Source: Delta-02 sp964513565 (GTDB lineage: Bacteria > Desulfobacterota > Syntrophorhabdia > Syntrophorhabdales > Syntrophorhabdaceae). Taken from it: a stretch of DNA of 53,282 bases. The DNA lies in contig CAZENE010000023.1 in NCBI GenBank assembly GCA_964513565.1, positions 1 through 53,282 of the forward strand, read 5' to 3'. Under the pieces are notes generated by a model that saw only the letters and a list, made by a program, of their open reading frames with translations, was not told the origin of the DNA and searched no databases. Within the stretch, counting starts at the first letter, position 1, and each line of letters begins with the position of its first letter. This document shows positions 44,063 through 52,504 of this stretch, piece by piece. A program made the position numbers and the translations under genes.

Positions 44063-44578
44063 TTACGGCAAAACCTGCTGCAGTACCGCGGGCTGTGTCA
44101 AGAAGATTATGAAAAGTATCGTGGCAAGAAGTGCAACAACCGAATACGTTTCGACAAAGGCCGGAAAAAGGATCGCACGGCCTGCGGATTCCGGCCGCCG
44201 GGCCACCAGGGAAATTCCAGCCGCTGAAGCTTCTCCCTGTTTTATTGCCGAGATCAGCTGGGCAATTCCGTTTGCCAAACCGATGAAAAACAGCGCGAGC
44301 CCGGTTCCGAGGGTAATTTTCAGAGGTCCTCCGGCTATAAGGCCCGTTTGTGTCATGATGAGGATCGCGGCAATGAACCCATAAAAACCCTGGGTCCCTG
44401 GCAAGGCGACCATAACGAGCATTCTTCCGAAAAGCTCGGGTTTTTCACGCATGACACCGGCTGCCGCGTGGGAGGCAATGGCTATCCCAAAAGCCGAACC
44501 GGCGCCTGCAAGGCCAAATGTAAGCCCCGCTCCCGCATAACAGAGTCCGCGTCCAATCTCGATCCATTCAGGGGTCAT
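44063..44578 (-). CDS. ntpK: V/A-type ATPase subunit K (Na+-type rotor ring)
   Basis: Proteolipid of the membrane ring, 171 residues with two fused hairpins (four helices). The first hairpin carries LPGTQG, with Thr62 and Gln63; the second carries SAIKQGEASAAGI with Gln114 and FVETYS with Glu143. This set matches the Na+-binding residues known in Enterococcus hirae NtpK (Thr64, Gln65, Gln110, Glu139). Only one carboxylate per four-helix subunit is present, as in NtpK. Na+ coupling is inferred from these residues. Confidence 0.95.
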   Translation of the reverse strand: MTPEWIEIGRGLCYAGAGLTFGLAGAGSAFGIAIASHAAAGVMREKPELFGRMLVMVALPGTQGFYGFIAAILIMTQTGLIAGGPLKITLGTGLALFFIGLANGIAQLISAIKQGEASAAGISLVARRPESAGRAILFPAFVETYSVVALLATILFIIFLTQPAVLQQVLP

Positions 44579-44605
44579 CGTGTTATTCCTCCCGGAATTG
44601 TATAA

Positions 44606-46684
44606 TTAGCCATGAGATGTATCCTCCTTTTTTATTGCGCATAGAGGGGAGTCAAATCCCAATGCCTGAAAGGGACGTGCTCCGGCATCGTAAAAACGCC
44701 CGAAGAATTCTACAAAGATAAGCCGCATCGAGTGTACAAAAGCCCCGAGAAGGCTGATCACGAAATTGAAGCAGTGGCCTGCAACCACTATGATCAAAAA
44801 CAGCAATATACCGACGTAGGGGATGTCCTTGAGGAGCCCGCCGAGCATGTTGAACGTCATACCGACGATGCTTGTTGTAAGCCCCAGCGCAAGCAGGCGG
44901 CAATACGACAGGACGTCCCCGATAAATGACGTTATCCCGTAGCTGCCCGTTATACCGTACAGGCTCACAATTCCTCCTAGAACACGTACAACGGGATTTT
45001 TGAGTTCGCGCCCCTGAGTCAAGATCAGGCCAAGGGCTCCTGCCGCGAACAGAATGAGCCCTGACCGAAATATAAGCAACGGGGTATCGACGAAAATCTT
45101 ACTTACAATCAAAAGGAGCCCGGGAAGGATCAAATACCAGAAGAAACCGTCGAAAAATGCGCTCTTCCAGTCGTTGCGCCTGATTGAGCCGTACATTTTC
45201 AAAGCTATGCCAAAGAATTGGTTCATCACACCGATGAAAAGGGCCATGAGAAGAGCGGGTATTGTTTTGTTTACAGGATCGAGGACGGCGAAGATCGATT
45301 GAACGCGCAGGAGCAGGTTGTCTTCGCCTAGGTATTTCGGCTCGTAGAGGTCCCCGAACCATGACCCGAGAAGCGCACCGAATATGACGGTGCTTATTCC
45401 TCCCATGAGAAGTATACGGCCGAAGTCGGCCACACCCTGGTACTGTTTTGTGCGGCTTATCAGGTAGACAGATGCAGCGATCAGCATCATGCCATATCCG
45501 ACATCGGAGAAGCATATCCCGAAAAAAAGATAGAAATTGACATGAAGATAGGGGGTGGGATCAAAGCTTTTGTAGGGCGGCAAACCGAACATTTCAACGA
45601 GCAGGGAAAGCGGACGGAACACCTTCGGCAGGGAAAGGCTTACCGGGACGTCTTCATCCTCGGACGGCTCTTCCAGGATAATGACAGTTTCGGGAAATTC
45701 ATTTTCGAAGGTCTTTCGGAAGCGTTCCACATCCCGCTCGCGAATATAACCTGTGCAGATGTTGACCCATTTCCCGCCGACTGTTTTTCCCATGGCCAGA
45801 TATTCATTCTTGTTTGCCAACCAGAAGGCCTTGAGGGTTATCAATGTCCGGCGGTCCGAAGCCAGCTCCTCGACCTCCGCTATCTTTTCGTCTATGGTCG
45901 TCGAGATCGCCGCAGCATCCCCTTCGAGTTCTTTGATGTGGTCCCCGATCGTGCCCGCGAATTGCGGCAGAGCCACCTCGACGAATGATACTTTTGAAAG
46001 TGCGGCCTTCACTTCATCGACATCGTCCCTCGAGGATGCGATCACTACAAGCTTCGCTTCTCTAATATTTTTTACCGCTCTTGGAAGACCGGCAGGGGAC
46101 CCGGCATCCGCCTCTTCCATCCCTCTTATGATCTCCCAGGCGATATTTTTCCACGGATATGATGGTTTATCGAGGTCATCCAGGTTCTGTTGCGGGATAT
46201 AGCCAAAGATGAACGTGATCCGCCGTGGGTGGTGGAAATCCTCCATCTTGAAAGGGATATCAGCAAAGGGACGCAGCGCCGAAAGTCGGTTTTCTATATC
46301 GGTTTTTGTACGTTCATTTCTTCGTAATATGTCGTCAAGTTCGCTTGCCTTGCGAAACCGGCCGTTAAGGTCATAATCTTCGGTAGCGTAGTGCAGCTCC
46401 TCTTTAGTGATCAACTGGGGAACCGGGGTCAGCCCTTGGAAAAACCCCTGTTCTTCGGGCGCATATGATTTGAGGAGATTGAGGATTGTATCGATTTTCC
46501 GCAGAACATCATCGATATCCTCTGTCGAAACCTTTCCCGCCTTGAAATAATTGGCTCCGTCATCCATTTGGCTGCCGGCGTCCGTAACATCGATCATGCC
46601 GAGGGAACTGACAACACGCATGATCCGTTTACTGCTATGGACGGGGCTCACGATTGTCAGTTTTTTGATCGGGTCTATCGCCAT
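44606..46684 (-). CDS. ntpI: V/A-type ATPase subunit I
   Basis: Stator subunit homologous to eukaryotic subunit a. 692 residues: cytosolic N-terminal half (1-340) of alpha/beta and coiled-coil segments, C-terminal half with about eight transmembrane helices, including FGICFSDVGYGMMLI near residue 393 and GLTTSIVGMTFNMLGG. A conserved Arg expected in the proton/ion pathway lies in the last helices (FVHSMRLIFVEFFGRFYD). Between subunits G/H and K. Confidence 0.95.
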   Translation of the reverse strand: MAIDPIKKLTIVSPVHSSKRIMRVVSSLGMIDVTDAGSQMDDGANYFKAGKVSTEDIDDVLRKIDTILNLLKSYAPEEQGFFQGLTPVPQLITKEELHYATEDYDLNGRFRKASELDDILRRNERTKTDIENRLSALRPFADIPFKMEDFHHPRRITFIFGYIPQQNLDDLDKPSYPWKNIAWEIIRGMEEADAGSPAGLPRAVKNIREAKLVVIASSRDDVDEVKAALSKVSFVEVALPQFAGTIGDHIKELEGDAAAISTTIDEKIAEVEELASDRRTLITLKAFWLANKNEYLAMGKTVGGKWVNICTGYIRERDVERFRKTFENEFPETVIILEEPSEDEDVPVSLSLPKVFRPLSLLVEMFGLPPYKSFDPTPYLHVNFYLFFGICFSDVGYGMMLIAASVYLISRTKQYQGVADFGRILLMGGISTVIFGALLGSWFGDLYEPKYLGEDNLLLRVQSIFAVLDPVNKTIPALLMALFIGVMNQFFGIALKMYGSIRRNDWKSAFFDGFFWYLILPGLLLIVSKIFVDTPLLIFRSGLILFAAGALGLILTQGRELKNPVVRVLGGIVSLYGITGSYGITSFIGDVLSYCRLLALGLTTSIVGMTFNMLGGLLKDIPYVGILLFLIIVVAGHCFNFVISLLGAFVHSMRLIFVEFFGRFYDAGARPFQALGFDSPLCAIKKEDTSHG

Positions 46685-46687
46685 AGT

Positions 46688-46999
46688 CTACCAGTTGTTA
46701 AATCTGTCGATAATTCTATCAGCATGGAGACGTATAAAATCAGCGGGAAGATTTTTCAGGGCGTCCAACTGCTCCATATGTTTCTTTTTCAATGCAGCAA
46801 TGGATTCCGCGAAGTTTTTTTCTTCTTCGGCCCTGACCCCGGCCAGTGTCGCTTCAAGCTCAAGTGACAATTCGTTGCGAAACCCGGCTATTTCGTCGTC
46901 GGATGCCTTAATGATATTTTTGGACCGGGTATGGGCCTCATCGATGATGGCATCCGCTTCTTTTTCAAGTGAGATAATACTGTCAATAATAGACGCCAT
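46688..46999 (-). CDS. V/A-type ATPase subunit G/H (peripheral stalk)
   Basis: First gene of the operon, 103 residues, almost entirely one coiled coil with acidic and basic heptads (ISLEKEADAIIDEAHTRSKN). Matches the V-type H/G stalk subunit in size, position and composition. Ends with hydrophobic FNNW. It lies three bases ahead of ntpI. Confidence 0.85.
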   Translation of the reverse strand: MASIIDSIISLEKEADAIIDEAHTRSKNIIKASDDEIAGFRNELSLELEATLAGVRAEEEKNFAESIAALKKKHMEQLDALKNLPADFIRLHADRIIDRFNNW

Positions 47000-47089
47000 A
47001 TCGTAGTCCTTTTTGGTTCGTCCGAAAGGGCTGCGCTATTTACTGGTAACCCGGTTTTTAGCCGGCTGGCCATTTCGATAAGATTCACT

Positions 47090-47118
47090 ATTTAAATAGA
47101 TGGGGCAAGCTATGTCAA
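47090..47118 (-). promoter_or_regulatory. Promoter of the V/A-ATPase operon
   Basis: Minus-strand TTGACA (47113-47118), 17-bp spacer, TTAAAT (47090-47095), about 90 bp ahead of the first gene. Confidence 0.6.
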
Positions 47119-47281
47119 GTCTTTTCGGCTCAGGACAAGGTCCGTCAAGGCCCCGGGCGGCTGTGGTCCTTGCGTTTCCGGGCGGGTCACAATCCTGTTA
47201 AGCTTGTTGCCGGTAAATCTCATCCAAACGTTTTATTTTGTATTGACCTTTTCGGTTTGTTGCCGGGGGTCGGAAATTTCG

Positions 47282-47310
47282 TTGACAGCTTTTTTAGAAT
47301 AAGTTCTAAT
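47282..47310 (+). promoter_or_regulatory. Promoter of the HTH/ExeA pair
   Basis: Perfect TTGACA (47282-47287), 17-bp spacer, TCTAAT (47305-47310), five of six matches. Leader of about 115 bases to the start codon. Confidence 0.7.
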
Positions 47311-47430
47311 GTAGTTAATTTGTTCTTAAAAGTAATTTAATATAGAATGCGTATAAATATCGGTTTTAAAAGTAAGTAAAGAATTTTAAGCAGAATGCGA
47401 TAATAATAAAAATGAAAATGAAGGGGAGTC

Positions 47431-48000
47431 ATGGAAAAGATCTGCATAGTCAAACGAAGAAAGACAACAGCATCGGTTTCTCAGGATCCTGTCGTTGAAA
47501 TTCATGCAGCTTCTCCCGTAACCAATCCCGTCAGCGATCAGGAAGTGGCCCAGATAGAACAGATACCGGAGGTATCTTCGCCGAGCCCGATGATCGCCTC
47601 ACCGGGAAGTTTCAACATCCAGGACGGCGACCATCTTATCTTCAAGGAAGTGGCTGGAGAAGAAGAGCAGATATTTTCGATCCAGTTGAGCTACGAGCAA
47701 TCCCGGGTTGTGCAGTCGATGAATTGCATCAAGGACCTTCTCAGCGGAAAACATCATGGTGTAAAGATGTCCATGGAAGAGACCGCGGACGGAAGTACGG
47801 CCTTTAATTTTCATTTCAAACCTGTATACACGACGCGCATGCTCAATCCCAATGATGTTGCGGTCATGCTCCAGATAAGCAAGAGCATGCTTTATCGTCT
47901 CGTTAAGCAAAAAGAGATAAAAAGCTACAAAATTGGCAAGCTCAGGAGATTTCTTCTTGAAGATGTCGTTGATTACTTAAGCAGCAGCATCCAGATGTAG
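47431..48000 (+). CDS. Excisionase-like helix-turn-helix protein
   Basis: 189 residues. Residues 1-60 are low in structure (Val/Pro/Ser rich). Residues 60-130 form an unrecognised domain (FNIQDGDHLIFKEV, EEEQIFSIQLSYEQSRVV). Residues 140-186 (LNPNDVAVMLQISKSMLYRLV, then KSYKIGKLRRFLLEDVVDYL) are a MerR/excisionase-type HTH_17 DNA-binding domain. Ribosome site AAGGGGAG precedes the ATG. It lies 46 bases ahead of the ExeA-like ATPase gene. Function unknown; a DNA-binding or local regulator role is inferred. Confidence 0.8.
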   Translation: MEKICIVKRRKTTASVSQDPVVEIHAASPVTNPVSDQEVAQIEQIPEVSSPSPMIASPGSFNIQDGDHLIFKEVAGEEEQIFSIQLSYEQSRVVQSMNCIKDLLSGKHHGVKMSMEETADGSTAFNFHFKPVYTTRMLNPNDVAVMLQISKSMLYRLVKQKEIKSYKIGKLRRFLLEDVVDYLSSSIQM

Positions 48001-48046
48001 TGCGCGGCATTGACCTGTTATGAGGACCAGAAGGAGGACATAACAT

Positions 48047-49951
48047 ATGTACACCGATTATTGGGGCCTAAAAAAACCGCCATTCGACAATGTGCCGGAC
48101 CCTTCGATGTATGTAGATTCTCATCTTTCAGTTGAAAACACCGTCGCGGAAACTCTCTTCGCCATTGAAGAAGGCAATGAGTGTCTCACCGTCATAGTTG
48201 GGGATGTCGGACTCGGCAAGACATTGTCCTTGCGGCTAATCCTGGACTCGCTCGACCAGAGCAAATATAAGATCGCTTTCGTTACCAACCCCGATATGTC
48301 CTTCGTCCAGTTGCTCAGGGAGATCATCGGTCAGCTTACCGGAAAAGAATGCGAGATCAGGGGCAAGACCGAACTTTTGGAGATCTTCAACAAACTTTTG
48401 TTTGAAACTGCTGATGGAGGCAGGAAAGTCCTGGTTTTTATCGATGAGGCAAATGCCATATCACCGGGCAATCTCGAAAGTCTTCGGCTCCTCACAAATA
48501 TGCAGGATGATACCCGGAACCTTTTTACGATAGTCCTTGCCGGGCAAATGGAGCTTGCCAAAAGGCTCGAACATCCAAAAAGGGCGAATCTTTTCCAGCG
48601 TATCGGCACGTATAACAGGATCGAAAAAATGGACAACGAAGAGCTCCTGAGAAATTACGTCAACACAAGGCTTAAACTGGCAGGCACGGACGAGTCTATT
48701 TTTACCGATGATGCTATCCATAGGCTTTTTCAGTATTCAGAGGGCGGAGTTCCGCGTCTTGTGAACAAGATAGCAAAGCTTTGCCTTAAGGCAGGTGAGA
48801 CCAACGACTTTACGGCAATCAACGGAGATGTAGTCCAGCAGATAGGGCAGCGTTTCGTGAAGATGACGGGTCCCGCCGTTCAAAAACGGACCCTGTCGGA
48901 TAAACCAAGAAAGCGTAAGGCAGAACCGCCTGCAGGGAAACCCGGCCGGACGAAGAAGGCTGTGCCGGAGGTAAAGCATGTTGCTGCACCGCCTCCCCCT
49001 CCGCCTCCCCCTCCGCCGTCGATACAGGAGAAGCCGGCCTTCACAGCACCGCCTCCGCCTCCGCTTCCCCCGCCGATACAGGAGAAGCCGGTTTCCGCGC
49101 CGCAACCGCCGGTCGAAGAAGTAAGGCAGGCTTTTGTGCCTGTTGCCCCGGCGGCAGTGCATGAACCGGGTGAGGCAGCGGGGTCTGTTGTTGCCGGAAC
49201 ACTGCCGGAAATCGAGTCGTCCGCAACTGAAATCATTGCAGCCGAGGAGGCTGCTTCGGAAGGCGTGCCGGATATATCAAGGAAAGAAGACGAGTTCGAG
49301 GAAGATCTCGGGGTAAGGGAAGTATTGGAACCTGAAGAAGAAGCTATCGCTGCTGCCGAGCCGCTTTTTGTCCCTGAGCCTGCCGAAGACAAACCTGTGA
49401 TTGCGGCACCGCCGCCGCCCGTAGAAGAAAAACCGGCCGTGGCACCGGAGTCCGTAGAGCCTTCTCCGGGGAAGGAAGAGAAGCCGATTGCCGCCGCTGC
49501 CGAGCCCACTTATGTTCCTGAACCCGTCGAAGAGAAACCGCTGATTGCTCCGCCGTCACCAGCGCCCGAGACGAGGCCGATCTTTGTACCCGAGCTGTCT
49601 CCTCAACCGGCAGCATTTCCCGTGGAAGAAGTGCCGATAATCACGCCATTGCCTTCCCCTGTGCCTCTCGCGGCAGAGCCGGCTCGACTTATCGTGGAAG
49701 CACCCCCGGAACCCATCCCGGAACCGGATGTCGCCTTTATCGCCGGCTGTCGGATCAAGATCGAGATACCACCTCACATTGTGGAACAGATGGTTAATGC
49801 CGGGTTGGACCAGAAACGGAAGATCGCCGGAGTGCTGGCTGCGCAGACTCTGGAAAAAAACCCGCAGCTGACCGCATCGCCCACCGTCGATCCTGTATCG
49901 GTGTGGAGCGAGATACTCGCGGATATAATGAAACGCCTCGAGTCCGCCTAG
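48047..49951 (+). CDS. ExeA/GspA-like AAA ATPase with Pro/Glu-rich region
   Basis: 634 residues. The N-terminal ~270 residues are an ExeA/TniB-type AAA ATPase: opening YWGLKKPPFDNVPDPSMY, Walker A GDVGLGKT (about 52-60), Walker B VLVFIDEAN (about 127-136), and a helical lid ending EGGVPRLVNKIAKLCLKAG. From about 313 to 560 it is a low-complexity Pro/Glu/Ala region with a run of 10 Pro and imperfect repeats such as IQEKP and PxEEKP. A distinct C-terminal segment of about 65 residues (GCRIKIEIPPHIVEQMVNAG to the end) looks folded and is not recognised. Ribosome site AAGGAGG. ATPases of this class energise secretion-type assembly or act in transposition; the function here is unknown. Confidence 0.85.
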   Translation: MYTDYWGLKKPPFDNVPDPSMYVDSHLSVENTVAETLFAIEEGNECLTVIVGDVGLGKTLSLRLILDSLDQSKYKIAFVTNPDMSFVQLLREIIGQLTGKECEIRGKTELLEIFNKLLFETADGGRKVLVFIDEANAISPGNLESLRLLTNMQDDTRNLFTIVLAGQMELAKRLEHPKRANLFQRIGTYNRIEKMDNEELLRNYVNTRLKLAGTDESIFTDDAIHRLFQYSEGGVPRLVNKIAKLCLKAGETNDFTAINGDVVQQIGQRFVKMTGPAVQKRTLSDKPRKRKAEPPAGKPGRTKKAVPEVKHVAAPPPPPPPPPPSIQEKPAFTAPPPPPLPPPIQEKPVSAPQPPVEEVRQAFVPVAPAAVHEPGEAAGSVVAGTLPEIESSATEIIAAEEAASEGVPDISRKEDEFEEDLGVREVLEPEEEAIAAAEPLFVPEPAEDKPVIAAPPPPVEEKPAVAPESVEPSPGKEEKPIAAAAEPTYVPEPVEEKPLIAPPSPAPETRPIFVPELSPQPAAFPVEEVPIITPLPSPVPLAAEPARLIVEAPPEPIPEPDVAFIAGCRIKIEIPPHIVEQMVNAGLDQKRKIAGVLAAQTLEKNPQLTASPTVDPVSVWSEILADIMKRLESA

Positions 49952-49982
49952 TGGCGGCGGTCTCAAGTCCCAAGAAAGAACA

Positions 49983-50010
49983 ATGCCCCGGAAAGTCCGG
50001 GGCATCTTAT
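49983..50010. terminator. Intrinsic terminator between converging genes
   Basis: ATGCCCCGGA (49983-49992), loop AAG, TCCGGGGCAT (49996-50005), flanked by AT-rich sequence. Probably ends the ExeA-like gene and may serve the opposing TPR gene. Confidence 0.8.
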
Positions 50011-50039
50011 TTAATAATTATTGCAGCTGTATGGCCGTA

Positions 50040-50969
50040 CTAATTGTCCGCTTTGTTTTGACGGGACCTGTGAAACTGGATCATACCGAGAAGCTGTTTC
50101 GCTTCCCGATGCTGCGAGTTTGAACCAAGCACATATTGGAGCCTCGTTTTTATTCCTTCAAGAAGTTCAGGTTCAGGTTTTGCCCGGTATTGGATATATT
50201 GGAGACGGGCGAGATTATAATGAGCTTCCTCCTGGTAATTATTGACAGCGAGAGATCTGCTGAAGGCAAATACGGCATTTTCAATACTTCCCAAGGTTTC
50301 ATATATGTACCCCAGGTAATTCCACGCGGCGGTATTATCGGAACTGAGTTCGACAACACGGGAAAACGCATCAAATGCCTTCCTTGGCTCGCCCTGCTGG
50401 AGATAAAGCCGGCCCATATTGAAGAGCGCTTTTACGTGGTGCGGGTCGATCTCCAGCGCCCTGCGATATTCTTCGAGCGCCTCATCGAACATATCGTGCC
50501 TGTCATATATCGACGCGAGAAAAAAATGGGGCTGGGTAGCATACGGGTCAATTTCGATTGCTTTTTTCCACAGAGATATCGCTCCATTGTAATCGGCCTG
50601 CATCTCGGCGATATTTGCCAGGTTTATAAAAGCCTCCATATGCCTCGGGTTTATCTTCAATGACTTTTCATACATCTGCTTGGCGCTTCCAAAACGGTCC
50701 ATCTTTTCGTAGGTATACCCGAGATTGATATACGCCTCGATGTTTTCCGGTTCAAGCTGAACGACCTTCGCGAAATGGTGGAGAGCCTTCTCGTAATCCT
50801 CGTGCTTGAGATAGATGAGCCCTAGGTTCACATACGCGTCCGTATACTCGGGGTCTATCTGGATGCACTTCTTATACGCCTTAACGGCTTTCTCGGCGGA
50901 TTGTTCGAGGAGGTCATAATGATAGGCTTCAAGGAACCATTGCTGAGCCGTTTTCTTATTCGTCGCCAT
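50040..50969 (-). CDS. Tetratricopeptide repeat protein
   Basis: 309 residues, made of about seven TPR units from residue 20 to 270 (for example AYKKCIQIDPEYTDAYVNLG, then KALHHFAKVVQLEPENIEAY). TPR arrays form right-handed superhelices that mediate protein-protein contacts. No signal peptide from the chosen start at 50969 (AGGAG six bases upstream); the frame continues upstream to a longer ORF without support. Partner unknown. Confidence 0.9.
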   Translation of the reverse strand: MATNKKTAQQWFLEAYHYDLLEQSAEKAVKAYKKCIQIDPEYTDAYVNLGLIYLKHEDYEKALHHFAKVVQLEPENIEAYINLGYTYEKMDRFGSAKQMYEKSLKINPRHMEAFINLANIAEMQADYNGAISLWKKAIEIDPYATQPHFFLASIYDRHDMFDEALEEYRRALEIDPHHVKALFNMGRLYLQQGEPRKAFDAFSRVVELSSDNTAAWNYLGYIYETLGSIENAVFAFSRSLAVNNYQEEAHYNLARLQYIQYRAKPEPELLEGIKTRLQYVLGSNSQHREAKQLLGMIQFHRSRQNKADN

Positions 50970-51043
50970 AAGTCTCCTGCAATTCGAACACGCGAGGCAA
51001 GCAAACAGTAGCAAAAGCAGGGTTTGGATGTCAAGGGCTGACT

Positions 51044-51124
51044 GTTCTACGTTCTATTTTCTGCGTTTCCATGTTAAAGAAATTCTTCATTGAAATTATA
51101 AATGCAGAACCAGGAACGTAGAAC
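51044..51124. repeat. Inverted repeat GTTCTACGTTC ... GAACGTAGAAC
   Basis: Perfect 11-bp arms at 51044-51054 and 51114-51124, 59 bases apart. The right arm ends at the stop codon of the MFS gene. The arms are the AACGTAR heptad seen elsewhere in this window. Confidence 0.6.
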
Positions 51125-52335
51125 TAAGTCTTCTTCTTCAGTATCAGTGATCCGAACGCTCCAACGAGCGATACGCCAGCGGAAAGCAGGAAGGCGCCGG
51201 TAAAGCTTCCCGTAGAATCCTTAATCATGCCCCCGGCGAGCGGTCCCAGCGCCTGGCCTATTCCGAAGAATAAAGTGATAAATCCCAGTCCGGCGGGAGC
51301 AAGGCGGCCGCCGACGGCATCACCGGACGCTGCTGCCATTATTGTTGGTATTGAAAACGCGGCGATGCCAAAGATAACTGCAGAGACATAGAACCCAGTG
51401 GGGTCTTTCCAGAATGCGAAGATAACGTAGGAGAGGGCAAGAGTAAGATACGCTATCATGGACCCGTACCGCCTTCCGACGACATCGGATATCCATCCGT
51501 AAATGACCCCGCAGAATATACTGAAAATGCCCAGCACAGCAAAGATCCTCCCCGCCGCAATAGGCGCCACGCCCATTTCTTTCGTAAGAAAAGCTACGAA
51601 GAATGTCAGGTAGATTATATACGAGAATCCGTACATAAAATAGACGGCGCCAAGCTTCCATATTTCGGCCTCGATAACTACGTCCTTGAAAGCGGAGAAG
51701 AGCGTTACCTTAGGGCCTCCCTTCTGTTCCTCTATACCTCCATACATGGCAAGACCTTTTTCGGACGGGTGATTTCTCAGGAATGCGTAACAGACAAACC
51801 CGAGGACAAACACCGCGATGCCCAGAAAATACCAGGCGTAGCGCCATCCGTCCCTTCCGAAGGACGATATGATCGGCGGCAGGATGATGCCGGCGAGGAA
51901 AAGCCCGGCCCCGATACCGCCGGATACTATCCCTGTGGCAAGGCCCCTCTTCTTTGCTATGAACCATGCGGCAGGCAGGGCCATAATCGGGACATAAGCG
52001 CCTCCATTGCCAAGGCCTGCGATAAGCCTCATAAAAAATGCGAATGAGAAGGATTCCGAAAAACCGGTCAGGAACAGGCTGACCCCGATGACAAGAAGGG
52101 AGACAAACACGACGCGCCTCACCCCGAACCGGGCGGCAAGGAATCCCCCTATGATCGCGAGGCTGAGGTATCCAATAAAATTACCCGTGGCTATCGAACC
52201 AAGCTCGGTGTATGTGAGCATTAACCCGTCTTTCATCGGCGGTAAAATGACCGAATAAGACATCCGGCCGAAGCCGTGAGCGAGAACTGTAACGAGCGTA
52301 CCGGTGAAAGCGATAATCCATGCATAATGCATCAT
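51124..52335 (-). CDS. Major facilitator superfamily transporter
   Basis: 403 residues with 12 transmembrane helices, typical MFS. The loop 2-3 motif reads GGFLAARFGVRRVV, and its counterpart in the second half GWISDVVGRRYGS. GLGNGGAYVPIMALPAAWF and the long central loop resemble the oxalate/formate-antiporter-type group of monocarboxylate or dicarboxylate porters, so an organic anion is a reasonable guess. GGAGGTGA lies just upstream; ATG at 52332 has better spacing than 52335. Confidence 0.9.
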   Translation of the reverse strand: MMHYAWIIAFTGTLVTVLAHGFGRMSYSVILPPMKDGLMLTYTELGSIATGNFIGYLSLAIIGGFLAARFGVRRVVFVSLLVIGVSLFLTGFSESFSFAFFMRLIAGLGNGGAYVPIMALPAAWFIAKKRGLATGIVSGGIGAGLFLAGIILPPIISSFGRDGWRYAWYFLGIAVFVLGFVCYAFLRNHPSEKGLAMYGGIEEQKGGPKVTLFSAFKDVVIEAEIWKLGAVYFMYGFSYIIYLTFFVAFLTKEMGVAPIAAGRIFAVLGIFSIFCGVIYGWISDVVGRRYGSMIAYLTLALSYVIFAFWKDPTGFYVSAVIFGIAAFSIPTIMAAASGDAVGGRLAPAGLGFITLFFGIGQALGPLAGGMIKDSTGSFTGAFLLSAGVSLVGAFGSLILKKKT

Positions 52336-52398
52336 TCACCTCCGGCAAAGCATCTGGACTTTATTTTAATGGTACGTCCTAGCCTCCGGAAATGCAAG

Positions 52399-52428
52399 AA
52401 AAAGCCGCCTGTTTCCAAGCGGCTTTTT
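52399..52428. terminator. Bidirectional terminator between transaldolase and MFS genes
   Basis: AAAAAGCCGC (52399-52408) pairs with GCGGCTTTTT (52419-52428), loop of ten, with the T run on either strand. Confidence 0.85.
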
Positions 52429-52431
52429 CGG

Positions 52432-52502
52432 GTTCTACGTTCTACGTTAACTACATCTTAGATCTTACCTTTACGATTAAGGTTCCACCCAGAACGTGGA
52501 AC
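52432..52502. repeat. AACGTAR heptad array and small hairpin
   Basis: GTTCTACGTTCTACGTT at 52432-52448 is a tandem heptad (reverse complement AACGTAGAACGTAGAAC). A 7-bp hairpin GTTCCAC/GTGGAAC (52482-52488 with 52496-52502) adjoins it. Confidence 0.55.
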
Positions 52503-52504
52503 GT

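Larger units (their letters stand above)
47000..47430. other. Intergenic region between divergent genes
   Basis: 431 bases with no credible gene. It holds opposing promoters: one facing the V-ATPase operon (47090-47118) and one facing the HTH gene (47282-47310). The stretch 47330-47400 is AT-rich. I see no operator palindrome. Confidence 0.6.

Noticed and set aside
48980..49090. Direct repeats in the Pro-rich region as a mobile or CRISPR-like element
   Set aside because: They are short, in frame, and explained by low-complexity coding (CCx codons and the IQEKP repeat).
48880..49509. Minus-strand 209-codon Gly/Ser-rich frame
   Set aside because: It is the antisense of the Pro/Glu-rich region of the ExeA-like gene; low complexity produces long chance frames.
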